Shown here one piece after another: positions 1 through 8,165 of a stretch of 64,000 nucleotides of DNA. The DNA lies in assembly GCA_002348095.1 (NCBI GenBank), contig DDYT01000065.1, forward strand, positions 45,116 through 109,115, read 5' to 3'. The notes under the pieces were generated by a model. It did no database searches and was not told the DNA's origin. It was given only the letters and a program-made list of their open reading frames with translations. The stretch's first letter is position 1; the number at the start of each line of letters is the position of its first letter. Source of the DNA: Erysipelotrichaceae bacterium UBA2227. Its GTDB lineage: Bacteria; Bacillota_I; Bacilli_A; Erysipelotrichales; Erysipelotrichaceae. Position numbers and translations under genes: made by a program.

Positions 1-1588
1 CCTGACGACCGGAACGACCGCGCAACTGATTATCGATACGACGTGATTCATGACGTTCACTACCGATGACCGCCAGACCACCCAAATCCTTAACGCCTTC
101 ACCCAGCTTAATGTCAGTTCCGCGCCCGGCCATATTGGTCGCAATCGTAACCGAATGTTTCTGACCGGCCTTCGCAATGATTTCTGCTTCACGTGCATGG
201 TTTTTAGCATTCAATACTTCATGTTTGATTCCGCGCTGCGTGAACATCTTACTGACAAACTCACTGGTTTCAACCGCGATGGTTCCGACCAATACGGGCT
301 GACCTTTTTTATAGAGTTCCAAAACTTCTTGAACCAGTGCTTCAAATTTCGCTTTGCGCGTACCAAACACCGCATCCGGTAAATCATCACGCACGATCGG
401 ACGATTTGTCGGAATTTCTACAACGCGCATATTGTATATCTTCAGGAATTCTTCTTCCTCGGTTTTCGCCGTACCGGTCATCCCGGCCAGTTTCTCGTAC
501 AGACGGAAGAAGTTCTGATAGGTAATCGTTGCCATAGTTGAAGTTTCTTGTTTGATCGGAACCCGTTCTTTCGCTTCGATTGCCTGATGCAATCCATCGG
601 AATAGGCACGGCCAACCATTAAACGACCGGTAAACTGATCTACTATGACGATCTGATTATCCTGAACTACATATTCAACATCTTTGATCATGACATAATT
701 GGCGCGTAAAGCCATGTGCAAATGGTGCACCAGTTGTGTGTGTTTCAGTTCATATAAGTTTTGAATACCAAAAGCCTTCTCAGCTTTCGCCACCCCTTCT
801 TCAGTCAGCTGAACCGTTTTGCCTTTGATGTCAATTTCATAATCAACACTTTCCTGAAGACGCTTGACAAACTTGTCTGCCTGTAAATACAGGTTTGCGG
901 TTTGTTTTTGTCCTCCGGAAATAATCAAAGGTGTTCGGGATTCATCGATCAAAATGGAATCGACTTCATCGATCAAAGCAAAATGAAGCGGCCGTAATAC
1001 ACGATCTTTCACTTGAGTGACCATATTATCCCGCAGATAATCAAACCCGACTTCCGCATTGGTCATGTATGTGATATCGCACAAAAAGGATTCGCGCTTT
1101 TGTTGCGGTGTCAGTGCACGGATATTCACACCGACTTTCAAACCTAAAAAGCGGTGGATGGCTCCCATCCACTTCGCATCACGTTGAGCTAAGTATTCAT
1201 TGACCGTAACGACATGAACACCCTTGCCTGACAGTGCATTGAGATATACGGGCATAACTGAGGTCAAGGTCTTACCTTCCCCCGTTTTCATTTCGGCGAT
1301 ATCTCCCTGATGTAAAACGATGCCACCCATGATTTGCACAAAATACGGAAACTCACCGATGACACGCTTGGCCGCTTCTCGTGCAACCGCAAAAGCTTCC
1401 GGCAATATGTCATCCAGCGTTTCCCCATTGATTAAACGTTCTTTAAATTCATTGGTCTTTTCTTTGAGATCATCATCGTCCAACGCAGCCATCTGCTCTT
1501 TGTAAGCATCGACCTTCTTGGCAATGACCTCAACTTCTTTCAGTCTCTTTTTATCAAAATTAAATAATGACGTTAATATGTTTGCCAT
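1..1588 (-). CDS. secA: Protein translocase ATPase SecA (partial, N-terminal about 529 residues)
   Basis: SecA is the cytoplasmic ATPase that drives preproteins through the SecYEG channel. The reading frame is open to the window edge, so the C-terminal part is missing. Reading the minus strand from ATG at 1588 gives [18 protein letters not shown], a Walker A motif (MKTGEGKTL, about residues 100-108), the helicase-type [12 protein letters not shown] segment near 205-216, [13 protein letters not shown] near 345 and [13 protein letters not shown] near 495, all in SecA order. A GGAGG ribosome-binding site lies 7-8 nt before the ATG. cspA lies upstream on the same strand, but its terminator separates the two. 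Identification is secure. Confidence 0.97.
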   Translation of the reverse strand, partial: MANILTSLFNFDKKRLKEVEVIAKKVDAYKEQMAALDDDDLKEKTNEFKERLINGETLDDILPEAFAVAREAAKRVIGEFPYFVQIMGGIVLHQGDIAEMKTGEGKTLTSVMPVYLNALSGKGVHVVTVNEYLAQRDAKWMGAIHRFLGLKVGVNIRALTPQQKRESFLCDITYMTNAEVGFDYLRDNMVTQVKDRVLRPLHFALIDEVDSILIDESRTPLIISGGQKQTANLYLQADKFVKRLQESVDYEIDIKGKTVQLTEEGVAKAEKAFGIQNLYELKHTQLVHHLHMALRANYVMIKDVEYVVQDNQIVIVDQFTGRLMVGRAYSDGLHQAIEAKERVPIKQETSTMATITYQNFFRLYEKLAGMTGTAKTEEEEFLKIYNMRVVEIPTNRPIVRDDLPDAVFGTRKAKFEALVQEVLELYKKGQPVLVGTIAVETSEFVSKMFTQRGIKHEVLNAKNHAREAEIIAKAGQKHSVTIATNMAGRGTDIKLGEGVKDLGGLAVIGSERHESRRIDNQLRGRSGRQ

Positions 1589-1626
1589 ATACAACCTCCG
1601 TCCTCAAACAGTTTATCACGAAAGAA

Positions 1627-1651
1627 AAAAGTTGGGAACTACCCAACTTTT
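1627..1651 (-). terminator. Intrinsic terminator of cspA
   Basis: A 10-bp perfect stem (AAAAGTTGGG with CCCAACTTTT) and a 5-nt loop lie 6 nt past the cspA stop codon. On the minus strand the stem is followed by a T-run ending at 1622. It isolates cspA from secA. Confidence 0.85.
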
Positions 1652-1657
1652 TAGACC

Positions 1658-1855
1658 TTACACTTTAACAATATTATGAGCTTGAAGTCCGCGTTCACCG
1701 TTGACCAATTCGAATTCAACTTCTGCGCCTTCTTCGATTGTTTTGAAGCCTTCCATTGCTAATTGTGAGTAGTGGAAGAATACGTCTCTGTCATCAGCCA
1801 ATTTGATGAAGCCGTACCCCTTCTCTTTGTTAAACTTCTTTACTTTTCCTTGCAT
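1658..1855 (-). CDS. CspA-family cold-shock protein
   Basis: This 65-residue protein is a single cold-shock domain, a five-stranded beta barrel that binds single-stranded nucleic acid and acts as an RNA chaperone. Both nucleic-acid-binding motifs are present: KGYGFIKL (RNP1, residues 12-19) and VFFHYSQL (RNP2, 25-32). Length is normal for the family. It is monocistronic, with its own promoter (1901-1929) and terminator (1627-1651). The predicted leader is only about 40 nt, much shorter than the long structured leader of E. coli cspA, so that type of cold-sensing mRNA switch is unlikely here. Confidence 0.95.
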   Translation of the reverse strand: MQGKVKKFNKEKGYGFIKLADDRDVFFHYSQLAMEGFKTIEEGAEVEFELVNGERGLQAHNIVKV

Positions 1856-1900
1856 TTACTAAAACCTATACCTTTCTTGAGTAGTCACTGCTACTTTTCC

Positions 1901-1929
1901 ATTATACATAATAACCCCATCAAATGCAA
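1901..1929 (-). promoter_or_regulatory. Promoter of cspA
   Basis: On the minus strand a -35 TTGCAT (1924-1929) and a perfect -10 TATAAT (1901-1906) are separated by 17 bp. The inverted repeat TGCAAA-N4-TTTGCA (1925-1940) overlaps the -35 element. Confidence 0.7.
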
Positions 1930-1962
1930 ACACATTTGCAACATGCCCTTATGACGTGAAAA

Positions 1963-2655
1963 TCAATCTTGTTTCTGCTGAACCCAAAGCGGATGATAAG
2001 CAAATGTGATAGCCTTCAGAACCGAACAATGCGGACGAAGCAATCGGATTGCCGCTCGCATAGATGATCCGGTCGTGCAAACATCGTCAATCAAAAGTAC
2101 CCGATCCAAAAAATCATTTTCTACTATGTTAATTTCAAAGATCTGATCTATGTGTTCCCGTTCTTCCCTCGTCATCTTTGCCTGTTTAACATTTTTACTC
2201 TTCACCAACACATCTGAAACCGTCAGTGCTAAAGGTTCAATCATGCGATGCAAATGATGAAATCCACGTTGCTCTACCTTTTCCTTCGATGAGGGCAGCG
2301 GAACTAACGAATAGCCTTTGAATTTTTTGAGGATCGATTTTTTTATCGGTTCAAAGAATAGCGGTGCCAAAGCTTCATCTCTGTGCTCCTTGTATTGAAT
2401 AAGAAGCTGTGATATATGATCATCATACTGAACATAGGACAAAACACGGACACCATCAATATCAAAACTAATCGGATGAGGTCGGATCTTTGATGCACAA
2501 CCGAAACACAACAACCGTTCCTTTGAGAAAACAGAAAATAGCGTCGCATCGTGGTGCAGATCCTTCAGACACCAAAGACAGATTGGTTCGCTTTCCGGAT
2601 TTTTCTTATACAAGACATGACTGCTGAAGTTTTGCTTCTTGATAAAAACAGGCAC
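1963..2655 (-). CDS. comFC: ComFC-like phosphoribosyltransferase (competence)
   Basis: This 230-residue protein belongs to the ComFC/GntX phosphoribosyltransferase family, needed late in natural transformation. An N-terminal zinc ribbon (ICLWC ... CFGC) precedes the PRPP-binding loop VLLIDDVCTTGSS near residues 186-198. It follows comFA in the same direction and overlaps its end by 91 nt, an unusually long overlap. The predicted GTG start at 2655 sits directly against a GGGGGA Shine-Dalgarno with no spacer, so the true start is uncertain; it must lie upstream of the first zinc-binding cysteine, which is itself inside the overlap. Function is inferred from family and neighbour. Confidence 0.88.
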   Translation of the reverse strand: MPVFIKKQNFSSHVLYKKNPESEPICLWCLKDLHHDATLFSVFSKERLLCFGCASKIRPHPISFDIDGVRVLSYVQYDDHISQLLIQYKEHRDEALAPLFFEPIKKSILKKFKGYSLVPLPSSKEKVEQRGFHHLHRMIEPLALTVSDVLVKSKNVKQAKMTREEREHIDQIFEINIVENDFLDRVLLIDDVCTTGSSMRAAIRLLRPHCSVLKAITFAYHPLWVQQKQD

Positions 2656-3689
2656 TCCCCCTTTGGATAAAGAAAGCTTCTTCCCACCCGACCGCTGATC
2701 TGAATCAGACTTGCCACATCAAATATCGGATGATCCGAAAAAAGAACAACAACATCGATGTCCGCAAATGTGACCCCACGCTCCAAAATCGTCGTTGCAA
2801 CCAAGAGTCTTCGCTCTTTGCGACGAAACCGCTCGATGATTTCTTCTTTTTGATCACTTTCAGAGGTGATGCAATCCGACCGCAGAATGAGCGACAGCCA
2901 TCGGGCAATATTTCGTGTCGGTACGAATATCAGCCATTGCCGAGCATTTTGAATTTTCACATAGAGCAAGAACAAACATAATGATGCAGGAATTATCCGT
3001 ACCGATGGCTCTATGAGTGGATATCCATGTGGGCGAGCATTGAGTTGCACGTATGACATTTCCCCTTGTTCGACTCTTCTAAGTAAATGCTCATCCGGTG
3101 TTGCGGTTAAGTAAATGATGTTCCCCACACAAGACTTGTTTGCGAAATGTTCAAGCATGCTGTTACCTTTATACGGAAAAGCATCCGGTTCATCCAAGAT
3201 CAGCAAATCAAACCACGCGCGATACCGATACAGCTGATGGGTGGTACAAAGAATCAAATCACCATCGGTAATTTGTGTATAGCCCTGACACACCGCAATG
3301 ACACACAAATCGGGAAACATCATCGCAAGTCGTTCTTTTAACTCCAACACGACCTGACGTCTTGGAATTGCCCACCCGACCTTCTTTTGAAGCAATAATG
3401 CATCTTTGATGGTTTCCAATACCAACTCAGTTTTCCCCGCCCCACATACCGCATCTACCAATACATCCTGATGCAAAGCTTCTTTTTGAATCTGGGAAGA
3501 AACAATCTTCTGTTGATTCGTCAGCGGGAATTTTAAAAGATATTCCGCATCTCCCACAGCCAAATCGCGAGAACCTGAAGATTCTTCAACCCCAAAGAAG
3601 AACATGATGCATTTCCTGCAATAAACTCCAGAAGTTCCTCGAAAGAAAAATCTCTGATCCCGATTGCCGCATATCGGACATTCACTCAT
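2565..3689 (-). CDS. comFA: ComFA DEAD-box-like ATPase for DNA uptake
   Basis: ComFA is a cytoplasmic superfamily-2 ATPase thought to help pull transforming single-stranded DNA through the membrane. A four-cysteine zinc finger (CPIC and CRKC) opens the protein, followed by Walker A VCGAGKTE, a DEAD-like LILDEPDAFPY, LTATPDE (motif III) and a C-terminal helicase domain with ILERGVTFAD and QISGRVGRS. I chose ATG 3689 (374 residues) because GGTGG lies 8 nt upstream and the zinc finger starts at once. An in-frame ATG at 3740 would overlap the preceding gene and add 17 unrelated residues. It forms a comFA-comFC operon, so the cell or its ancestor was probably transformable. Confidence 0.94.
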   Translation of the reverse strand: MSECPICGNRDQRFFFRGTSGVYCRKCIMFFFGVEESSGSRDLAVGDAEYLLKFPLTNQQKIVSSQIQKEALHQDVLVDAVCGAGKTELVLETIKDALLLQKKVGWAIPRRQVVLELKERLAMMFPDLCVIAVCQGYTQITDGDLILCTTHQLYRYRAWFDLLILDEPDAFPYKGNSMLEHFANKSCVGNIIYLTATPDEHLLRRVEQGEMSYVQLNARPHGYPLIEPSVRIIPASLCLFLLYVKIQNARQWLIFVPTRNIARWLSLILRSDCITSESDQKEEIIERFRRKERRLLVATTILERGVTFADIDVVVLFSDHPIFDVASLIQISGRVGRSFLYPKGECLFLSRSKTSAVMSCIRKIRKANQSVFGV

Positions 3690-3733
3690 AAAAAAACCAC
3701 CCGCTATCTTATATGAGAAGCGAGTGGTAACTC

Positions 3734-4285
3734 CTACCAATCTGTGATTTTATTTCCGGTAACTAAGAAACTCTTCTTCGCCAGTTTTGCCATGGGATCA
3801 TCTGAGTAAGAATCAGAATAGAACTCATCTATCTCCGATAGTGAGTACAATTCCTCAAACCGGATCGGTTTCTGATCTCCAAAACAGTTCTTGCGAAGAT
3901 TCTTTCCGGAATGTTTATCGACCTCTGAAGCAATCAAACGGACATTTAAACGATCGCATACCGGTTTTAACAAGAAATCCGGAGATGCGGATATGATGAC
4001 ATCATCATCACGGCGCTGTTTTTTATACCAGTCCTTGATTTTGTGTTCATGTTCTTTCCAAAACGCATCGACCTCGGCATCGATGTCTTTTACACCGGTA
4101 AAATAGGTGTAAATCGTCGTTTTCATCGTCGTTTTATCCGTAATATTGAGTTTGTACTTCAAAGCTGCGAATAACTGGATAAATACGAACCTTAATAATG
4201 ACGGATGTTTCTTGTAGACAAACAGCAGAAAGTCGATCGAGCTGTCTCCGTCATATATAGTTTTGTCAAAGTCGTATACGTTCAT
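3734..4285 (-). CDS. HAD-superfamily phosphatase (HAD-IB type)
   Basis: This 183-residue haloacid dehalogenase-like hydrolase resembles the phosphoserine-phosphatase branch (HAD-IB). The nucleophile motif is MNVYDFDKTIYDGDSS at the N-terminus, with the DxD aspartates in YDFDKT. The motif II serine is in IISASPD, and a late acidic motif, YSDSYSDDPMA, supplies the Mg2+ ligands. A helical cap lies between residues 20 and 85. GGAGG stands just before the ATG. It lies between htpG and comFA, with 15 nt to htpG. The substrate cannot be read from sequence. Confidence 0.85.
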   Translation of the reverse strand: MNVYDFDKTIYDGDSSIDFLLFVYKKHPSLLRFVFIQLFAALKYKLNITDKTTMKTTIYTYFTGVKDIDAEVDAFWKEHEHKIKDWYKKQRRDDDVIISASPDFLLKPVCDRLNVRLIASEVDKHSGKNLRKNCFGDQKPIRFEELYSLSEIDEFYSDSYSDDPMAKLAKKSFLVTGNKITDW

Positions 4286-4300
4286 AATTTTCCTCCAATG

Positions 4301-6184
4301 CTAGAATGCATCGATCATCAGCTGTGCAAGTTTCTTTGAGAACCCCATCGGATCTTCAATCGGCAGCCCTTCGATCAGACAAGCCTGATCGTACAACAAC
4401 CAAGCGATGTCACTCAGTTTCTGAGGGTTCGTGGAATGAACTTTACGCAATGTCTGCAACAACGGATGTTCCGGATTGATTTCCAGAATACGTTTAGCTT
4501 TAAGTTTCTCATCCGCATCCGGCATTTGTGATAACACCTTCTCCATTTCAAACGATAATCCTTCGGCACTGACTAGACAGACCGGATGACTTTTCAAACG
4601 GGAAGAAAGACGTACATCTTCAACGGCATCCCCCAACGCTTCTTTCATCGAGGTAAACAAATCTTTGCTTTCCTCTGCCTTCTTTTGAATTTCAGACTTC
4701 TCTTCTTCATTAAGCAAATCCAAATCGCCTTGATTGATCGATTTAAATGGCTTTTCTTTATACATATGCATGATCTGAATAGCAAACTCATCGATATCAT
4801 CAACCAGGTATAAAATCTCATAGCCTTTTTCGCGAACCAGTTCACTTTGAGGCAGTGCTTCGCATTTTTCGATAGTATCACCGGCAACAAAGTAAATTTC
4901 CTTTTGATCTTCAGGCATACGAGCCACATATTCTTCCAATGAAACCAGTTTCTTATCTCGTGATGAAGTAAACAGTATTAGGTCTTCAAGCAATTCGCGA
5001 TGTGCACCAAAATCCTGATAAATACCATACTTAATTTGCATGCCGAAATTCTTCCAGAATTTCTCGTAATTCTCGCGATCCAACTTCAGCATAGAAAGCA
5101 GTTCACTCTTGATTTTTTTCTCCAACCGGGAAGCAATGGCTTTCAGCTGTCGGTCATGTTGCAGGATTTCCCGGGAAATGTTGAGCGAAAAATCCGGGGA
5201 GTCCACTAAGCCGCGAACGAAACGAAAGTGATCACCCAGCAACTCTTTTGCTTTTTCCATGATGAATACACCTTTACTGTAAAGCTGTAAACCTTTTTCA
5301 TACTCATTGGAATAAAAGTTAAACGGTGTTTTCCCGGGAATGAACAATAGTGCCTGATAAGAAAGATTTCCTTCCGCTTGCATATGAATGACTTTAACCG
5401 GATCTTCCCAATCATGGAACTTATCCTTATAAAACTTATGATAATCTTCTTGAGTTATGTCTGATTTGCTCTTGCGCCATAACGGCGTCATGGAGTTCAG
5501 CGTTTCGGTTTCATGATTATTTTCTTCATTGTCATTCTCATCTCTATCCTTAGCCATCAAAATCGGATATCGGATATAGTCTGAATACTGCTTGACTAAT
5601 CCTTTAATGCGATACGCTTCCAAGAATTCATCATACTGCTCATCTTCATTGTTTTCCTTGATTTTACAGATAATTGACGTACCGATCTCGTCACGATGAT
5701 CTTCTTCAATCGTAAACCCTTCACTGCCCACAGATTCAAAGCGATATGCTTTTTCATCTTTGACTGACTTTGAAATAACAGTCACATGCTGAGAAACCAT
5801 AAAAGCCGAATAGAAACCGACTCCAAACTGACCGATGATGTCGATCTCATCAGAAGCTTTGGCCAATGCCTGCTTAAACGCCAGTGACCCGCTTTTTGCT
5901 ATCGTACCTAAATTGTCGATGAGTTCCTCTTTGGTCATGCCGATTCCGTTATCCGAAATCGTCAGTGTACGATTCTCTTTATCAATGGAAATTTCGATCG
6001 ACAGGTTGGTTCGGTCGATCTTCACCGAATCATCCTCCAACGATAAAAAATAGATTTTATCCAGTGCATCTGAGGCATTGGATATAAGTTCACGCAAGAA
6101 TATCTCCTTGTGCGTGTAAATTGAGTGAATCATCAGCTCTAACAGCCGCTTTGACTCTGCTTGAAATTGTAATGTTTCTGTCAC
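4301..6184 (-). CDS. htpG: Molecular chaperone HtpG (bacterial Hsp90)
   Basis: This 627-residue protein is full length for HtpG, the dimeric ATP-dependent Hsp90 chaperone of the cytosol. The GHKL ATPase domain shows the family signatures FLRELISNASDALDK, DNGIGMTKEEL and GQFGVGFYSAFMV. The middle domain contains VRGLVDSPDFSLNISRE. The start is GTG at 6184, supported by GGAGGG 8-9 nt upstream; no alternative ATG has a better site. A promoter and a CIRCE operator lie directly upstream (6200-6259), so HrcA-controlled heat induction is likely. The coding sequence also contains one exact and one partial Noc-binding-site match. Confidence 0.98.
   Translation of the reverse strand: MTETLQFQAESKRLLELMIHSIYTHKEIFLRELISNASDALDKIYFLSLEDDSVKIDRTNLSIEISIDKENRTLTISDNGIGMTKEELIDNLGTIAKSGSLAFKQALAKASDEIDIIGQFGVGFYSAFMVSQHVTVISKSVKDEKAYRFESVGSEGFTIEEDHRDEIGTSIICKIKENNEDEQYDEFLEAYRIKGLVKQYSDYIRYPILMAKDRDENDNEENNHETETLNSMTPLWRKSKSDITQEDYHKFYKDKFHDWEDPVKVIHMQAEGNLSYQALLFIPGKTPFNFYSNEYEKGLQLYSKGVFIMEKAKELLGDHFRFVRGLVDSPDFSLNISREILQHDRQLKAIASRLEKKIKSELLSMLKLDRENYEKFWKNFGMQIKYGIYQDFGAHRELLEDLILFTSSRDKKLVSLEEYVARMPEDQKEIYFVAGDTIEKCEALPQSELVREKGYEILYLVDDIDEFAIQIMHMYKEKPFKSINQGDLDLLNEEEKSEIQKKAEESKDLFTSMKEALGDAVEDVRLSSRLKSHPVCLVSAEGLSFEMEKVLSQMPDADEKLKAKRILEINPEHPLLQTLRKVHSTNPQKLSDIAWLLYDQACLIEGLPIEDPMGFSKKLAQLMIDAF
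5166..5179. promoter_or_regulatory. Exact Noc-binding-site (NBS) match inside htpG
   Basis: The palindrome ATTTCCCGGGAAAT matches the 14-bp B. subtilis Noc-binding consensus at all positions. It lies inside htpG coding sequence. A Noc homologue is encoded at 33388-34152. A partial match (TTTTCCCGGGAATG, 11 of 14) is at 5329-5342 in the same gene. Confidence 0.75.
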
Positions 6185-6199
6185 AGTTATCCCTCCGAA

Positions 6200-6226
6200 T
6201 TAGCACTCCTATCACTTAAGTGCTAA
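6200..6226 (-). promoter_or_regulatory. CIRCE operator (HrcA-binding site) of htpG
   Basis: TTAGCACTC-N9-AAGTGCTAA matches the CIRCE inverted repeat TTAGCACTC-N9-GAGTGCTAA with one mismatch and exact 9-bp spacing. It lies between the htpG -10 box and its ribosome-binding site, the usual CIRCE position. It implies repression of htpG by HrcA, which is not encoded in this window. Confidence 0.9.
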
Positions 6227-6230
6227 TAGT

Positions 6231-6259
6231 ATTTTAGGCAATTTGTCTTGATTTTTCAA
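6231..6259 (-). promoter_or_regulatory. Promoter of htpG
   Basis: On the minus strand TTGAAA (-35, 6254-6259) and TAAAAT (-10, 6231-6236) are separated by 17 bp. Transcription would begin inside the CIRCE repeat, so a bound repressor would block initiation. Confidence 0.8.
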
Positions 6260-6273
6260 GTACTAAAACAAAA

Positions 6274-6295
6274 GAACCGGAATTAATCCAGTTCC
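6274..6295 (-). terminator. Intrinsic terminator overlapping the stop codon of the first DegV gene
   Basis: An 8-bp stem (GAACTGGA with TTCCGGTTC on the minus strand, one G-U pair) is followed by TTTTGTTTTA. The stop codon at 6283-6285 lies in the loop region. Confidence 0.7.
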
Positions 6296-7140
6296 ACTTT
6301 GCGAATATATTGTGCGCCGACTGCTCCTAATCCGGTATGGCACCCGATGACCGAAACCAAATCGGTGAAAATGATTTCTGTTTCCGGGAAGTTTGTTTTC
6401 ATGATATCCAACAGCTGGCGCCCTGTCTGTGCATCCCATACATGGGCAACTGCCATAATGCAATTTTTATCGACATTGTGATCCTTGAAATACTGAACCA
6501 TGATTTCAAATGCTTTTGACATGGTACGCACTTTTTCAAAAGCGTCGACCTTCCCTCCGGTCTCCACTCCGATTTTTAATAATGGCTTTAGATTTAAAAA
6601 TCCGCCCAATGCGGCTGCCATCGGTGTGATGCGCCCGCTTTTTTGAAGTTGTTTCAAATCTTTGGGAATAACAAAAGTCATACTGTCCATTATCGAACGG
6701 TTGCAACGCCGCTTCACTTCATCCACAGGAACACCTTTATCAAACAGTTTTCGGGCTGAAATCGCCAAATGCAGTTCATTGATCATGATTGCATGACAGT
6801 CGATAAAGTCAAACTTTAAGTCTAATCGTTGAGCGCTTGCCGCAAGTGCGGACAATGTTGATGAAAGCGCAGACGCAATCACGACCGCAAAAACCATATC
6901 ATATCCCTGAGCTTTCAGATTTTCGAACAACTCATCCACGATACCGATCGGCGGAAGGGATGTTGTCAGATTTCTTCCCTCATAAATCAGGCGATACGTC
7001 TGATCGATCGTTATGGTTTCACCGTCAAGATAGACCTTATCTCCATCAATGACTTGAAAAGGGACTCGAAAAAGTCCCTCTAAATTCACATTTTGTGTGT
7101 AGATATCACTGCCGCTATCGGTTATTACTGCTACTTTCAT
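6283..7140 (-). CDS. DegV/FakB family fatty-acid-binding protein
   Basis: This 285-residue DegV-family protein binds one fatty acid in a two-domain fold. In Firmicutes such proteins (FakB) present fatty acids to the kinase FakA, which makes acyl-phosphate for phospholipid synthesis. The N-terminal MKVAVITDSGSDI and central ISARKLFDKG, IPKDLKQLQKSGRI and LGGFLNLKPLLKI segments are family hallmarks. The second DegV gene lies 45 nt upstream, so the two are probably co-expressed paralogues with different ligand preference. FakA is not in the window. The assignment is by family; the ligand is unknown. Confidence 0.88.
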   Translation of the reverse strand: MKVAVITDSGSDIYTQNVNLEGLFRVPFQVIDGDKVYLDGETITIDQTYRLIYEGRNLTTSLPPIGIVDELFENLKAQGYDMVFAVVIASALSSTLSALAASAQRLDLKFDFIDCHAIMINELHLAISARKLFDKGVPVDEVKRRCNRSIMDSMTFVIPKDLKQLQKSGRITPMAAALGGFLNLKPLLKIGVETGGKVDAFEKVRTMSKAFEIMVQYFKDHNVDKNCIMAVAHVWDAQTGRQLLDIMKTNFPETEIIFTDLVSVIGCHTGLGAVGAQYIRKVELD

Positions 7141-7179
7141 AGGCTATACCCCCTATAACTCTTATATGGGTATATTATA

Positions 7180-7199
7180 CACGAATTATACGATTCGTG
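7180..7199 (-). repeat. Inverted repeat over the stop codon of the second DegV gene
   Basis: CACGAAT-N6-ATTCGTG forms a 7-bp hairpin containing the TAA at 7186-7188. No uridine tract follows, so it is not a convincing terminator. It could slow ribosome or RNA decay or punctuate the degV pair. Confidence 0.4.
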
Positions 7200-8040
7200 C
7201 CGCCTGAATTGCGATAGTTCCCAAACCTGCGTGTGCTGCCAAAACTGCCGGTAATTCCAATGTTTCAAGTGCAATGTCCCCAAAAGCCGCTACTAATGCA
7301 TCTTTTGCTCGATTGGCTGTATCCAGTGCCTCACAGTGTAACACGTAGAGCTTATGGGTTTCCTTGGTGATGTTATTCTTTTTGAGATCTTCGATAATCA
7401 TATCGAAAACCTTGGTTTCGGTACGAGCCGTCCCCAACTTGTCAATTTTCACTCCTGCATTTTCCAACACAAGAATCGGTTTGATTTTCAATAGAGATGA
7501 CAACAGGGTAACACCATTGGAAACACGGCCGCTACGGTTGAGTTGTTCAAGGGTTTCCGGATAAAGATAGGAAACTGTGTCATCAAAAACCGTTTTCCCC
7601 ATCGCCAAGATTTCATCGACGGATGCACCGGCTTTGACCATTTCAACCGCACGTACCGTGACATGACGCAGTGGAGCAGCCAATGTCAATGTATCAACAA
7701 TCGTAATATTGGTCAGGTCATTTTCAGTTGCGGCCAAACGGAACGCCTGATATGTACCGGAAAGATGCGCAGAAAGAGAAAATACGATAATGTGGTCATA
7801 GTTTTCAGCTTTCCATTGTTTCATTAATTCATCAAGTAACCCTAAGTTCGGTTGGGCTGTTTTTGGAACTGCTTTAGCTCTTAACTTAGCCACTAATTCA
7901 GCGCTGGATAAATTGACTTGGTCACGATATTCCTGACCATCAACCAATACCGACAATGGTACCATTTCAATACCGGCTGCCTTAGCTTCTTCGACGGTCA
8001 TGCAGATCGTAGAGTCAGTAACAATTAAAATATTGCTCAT
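7186..8040 (-). CDS. DegV/FakB family fatty-acid-binding protein (second paralogue)
   Basis: This 284-residue DegV-family protein starts MSNILIVTDSTICM. Diagnostic segments include the FSLSAHLSGTYQAFRL lipid-pocket region, LYPETLEQLNRSGRV and SSLLKIKPILVL. I chose ATG 8040 because GGAGG lies 8 nt upstream; an in-frame start at 8055 has none. The gene has a near-consensus promoter (8071-8099) bearing two palindromes, one resembling the binding site of the fatty-acid regulator FabT. It precedes the other DegV gene in the same direction. The role in fatty-acid capture is inferred from family and from the putative operator. Confidence 0.88.
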   Translation of the reverse strand: MSNILIVTDSTICMTVEEAKAAGIEMVPLSVLVDGQEYRDQVNLSSAELVAKLRAKAVPKTAQPNLGLLDELMKQWKAENYDHIIVFSLSAHLSGTYQAFRLAATENDLTNITIVDTLTLAAPLRHVTVRAVEMVKAGASVDEILAMGKTVFDDTVSYLYPETLEQLNRSGRVSNGVTLLSSLLKIKPILVLENAGVKIDKLGTARTETKVFDMIIEDLKKNNITKETHKLYVLHCEALDTANRAKDALVAAFGDIALETLELPAVLAAHAGLGTIAIQAARIV

Positions 8041-8057
8041 GTGTAAAACCTCCATAG

Positions 8058-8071
8058 TTTAACTTGTTAAA
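8058..8071 (-). promoter_or_regulatory. Palindrome in the degV leader (TTTAAC-AA-GTTAAA)
   Basis: A perfect 6-2-6 inverted repeat begins next to the -10 box of the second DegV gene, where the transcript would start. The shape suits a MarR-type repressor site. No cognate regulator can be assigned from this window. Confidence 0.5.
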
Positions 8072-8099
8072 TTATAAAGGCGTTTACTTTGAATGTCAA
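8071..8099 (-). promoter_or_regulatory. Near-consensus promoter of the degV pair with FabT-like box
   Basis: TTGACA (8094-8099), a 17-bp spacer and TATAAT (8071-8076) form an ideal sigma-A promoter on the minus strand. The -35 overlaps TTTGA-N3-TCAAA (8088-8100), the core of the streptococcal FabT box (TTTGATTATCAAA). The strong promoter plus overlapping palindromes implies repressor control. Confidence 0.8.
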
Positions 8100-8165
8100 A
8101 CTAAATGGTTTAACAACCCTTTACAACTTAACAACAATATTCTAAACTGAAAATGTGAACATTCT

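Noticed and set aside
50..525. Plus-strand frames opposite secA
   Set aside because: The minus strand encodes canonical SecA across this interval, so these frames are spurious.
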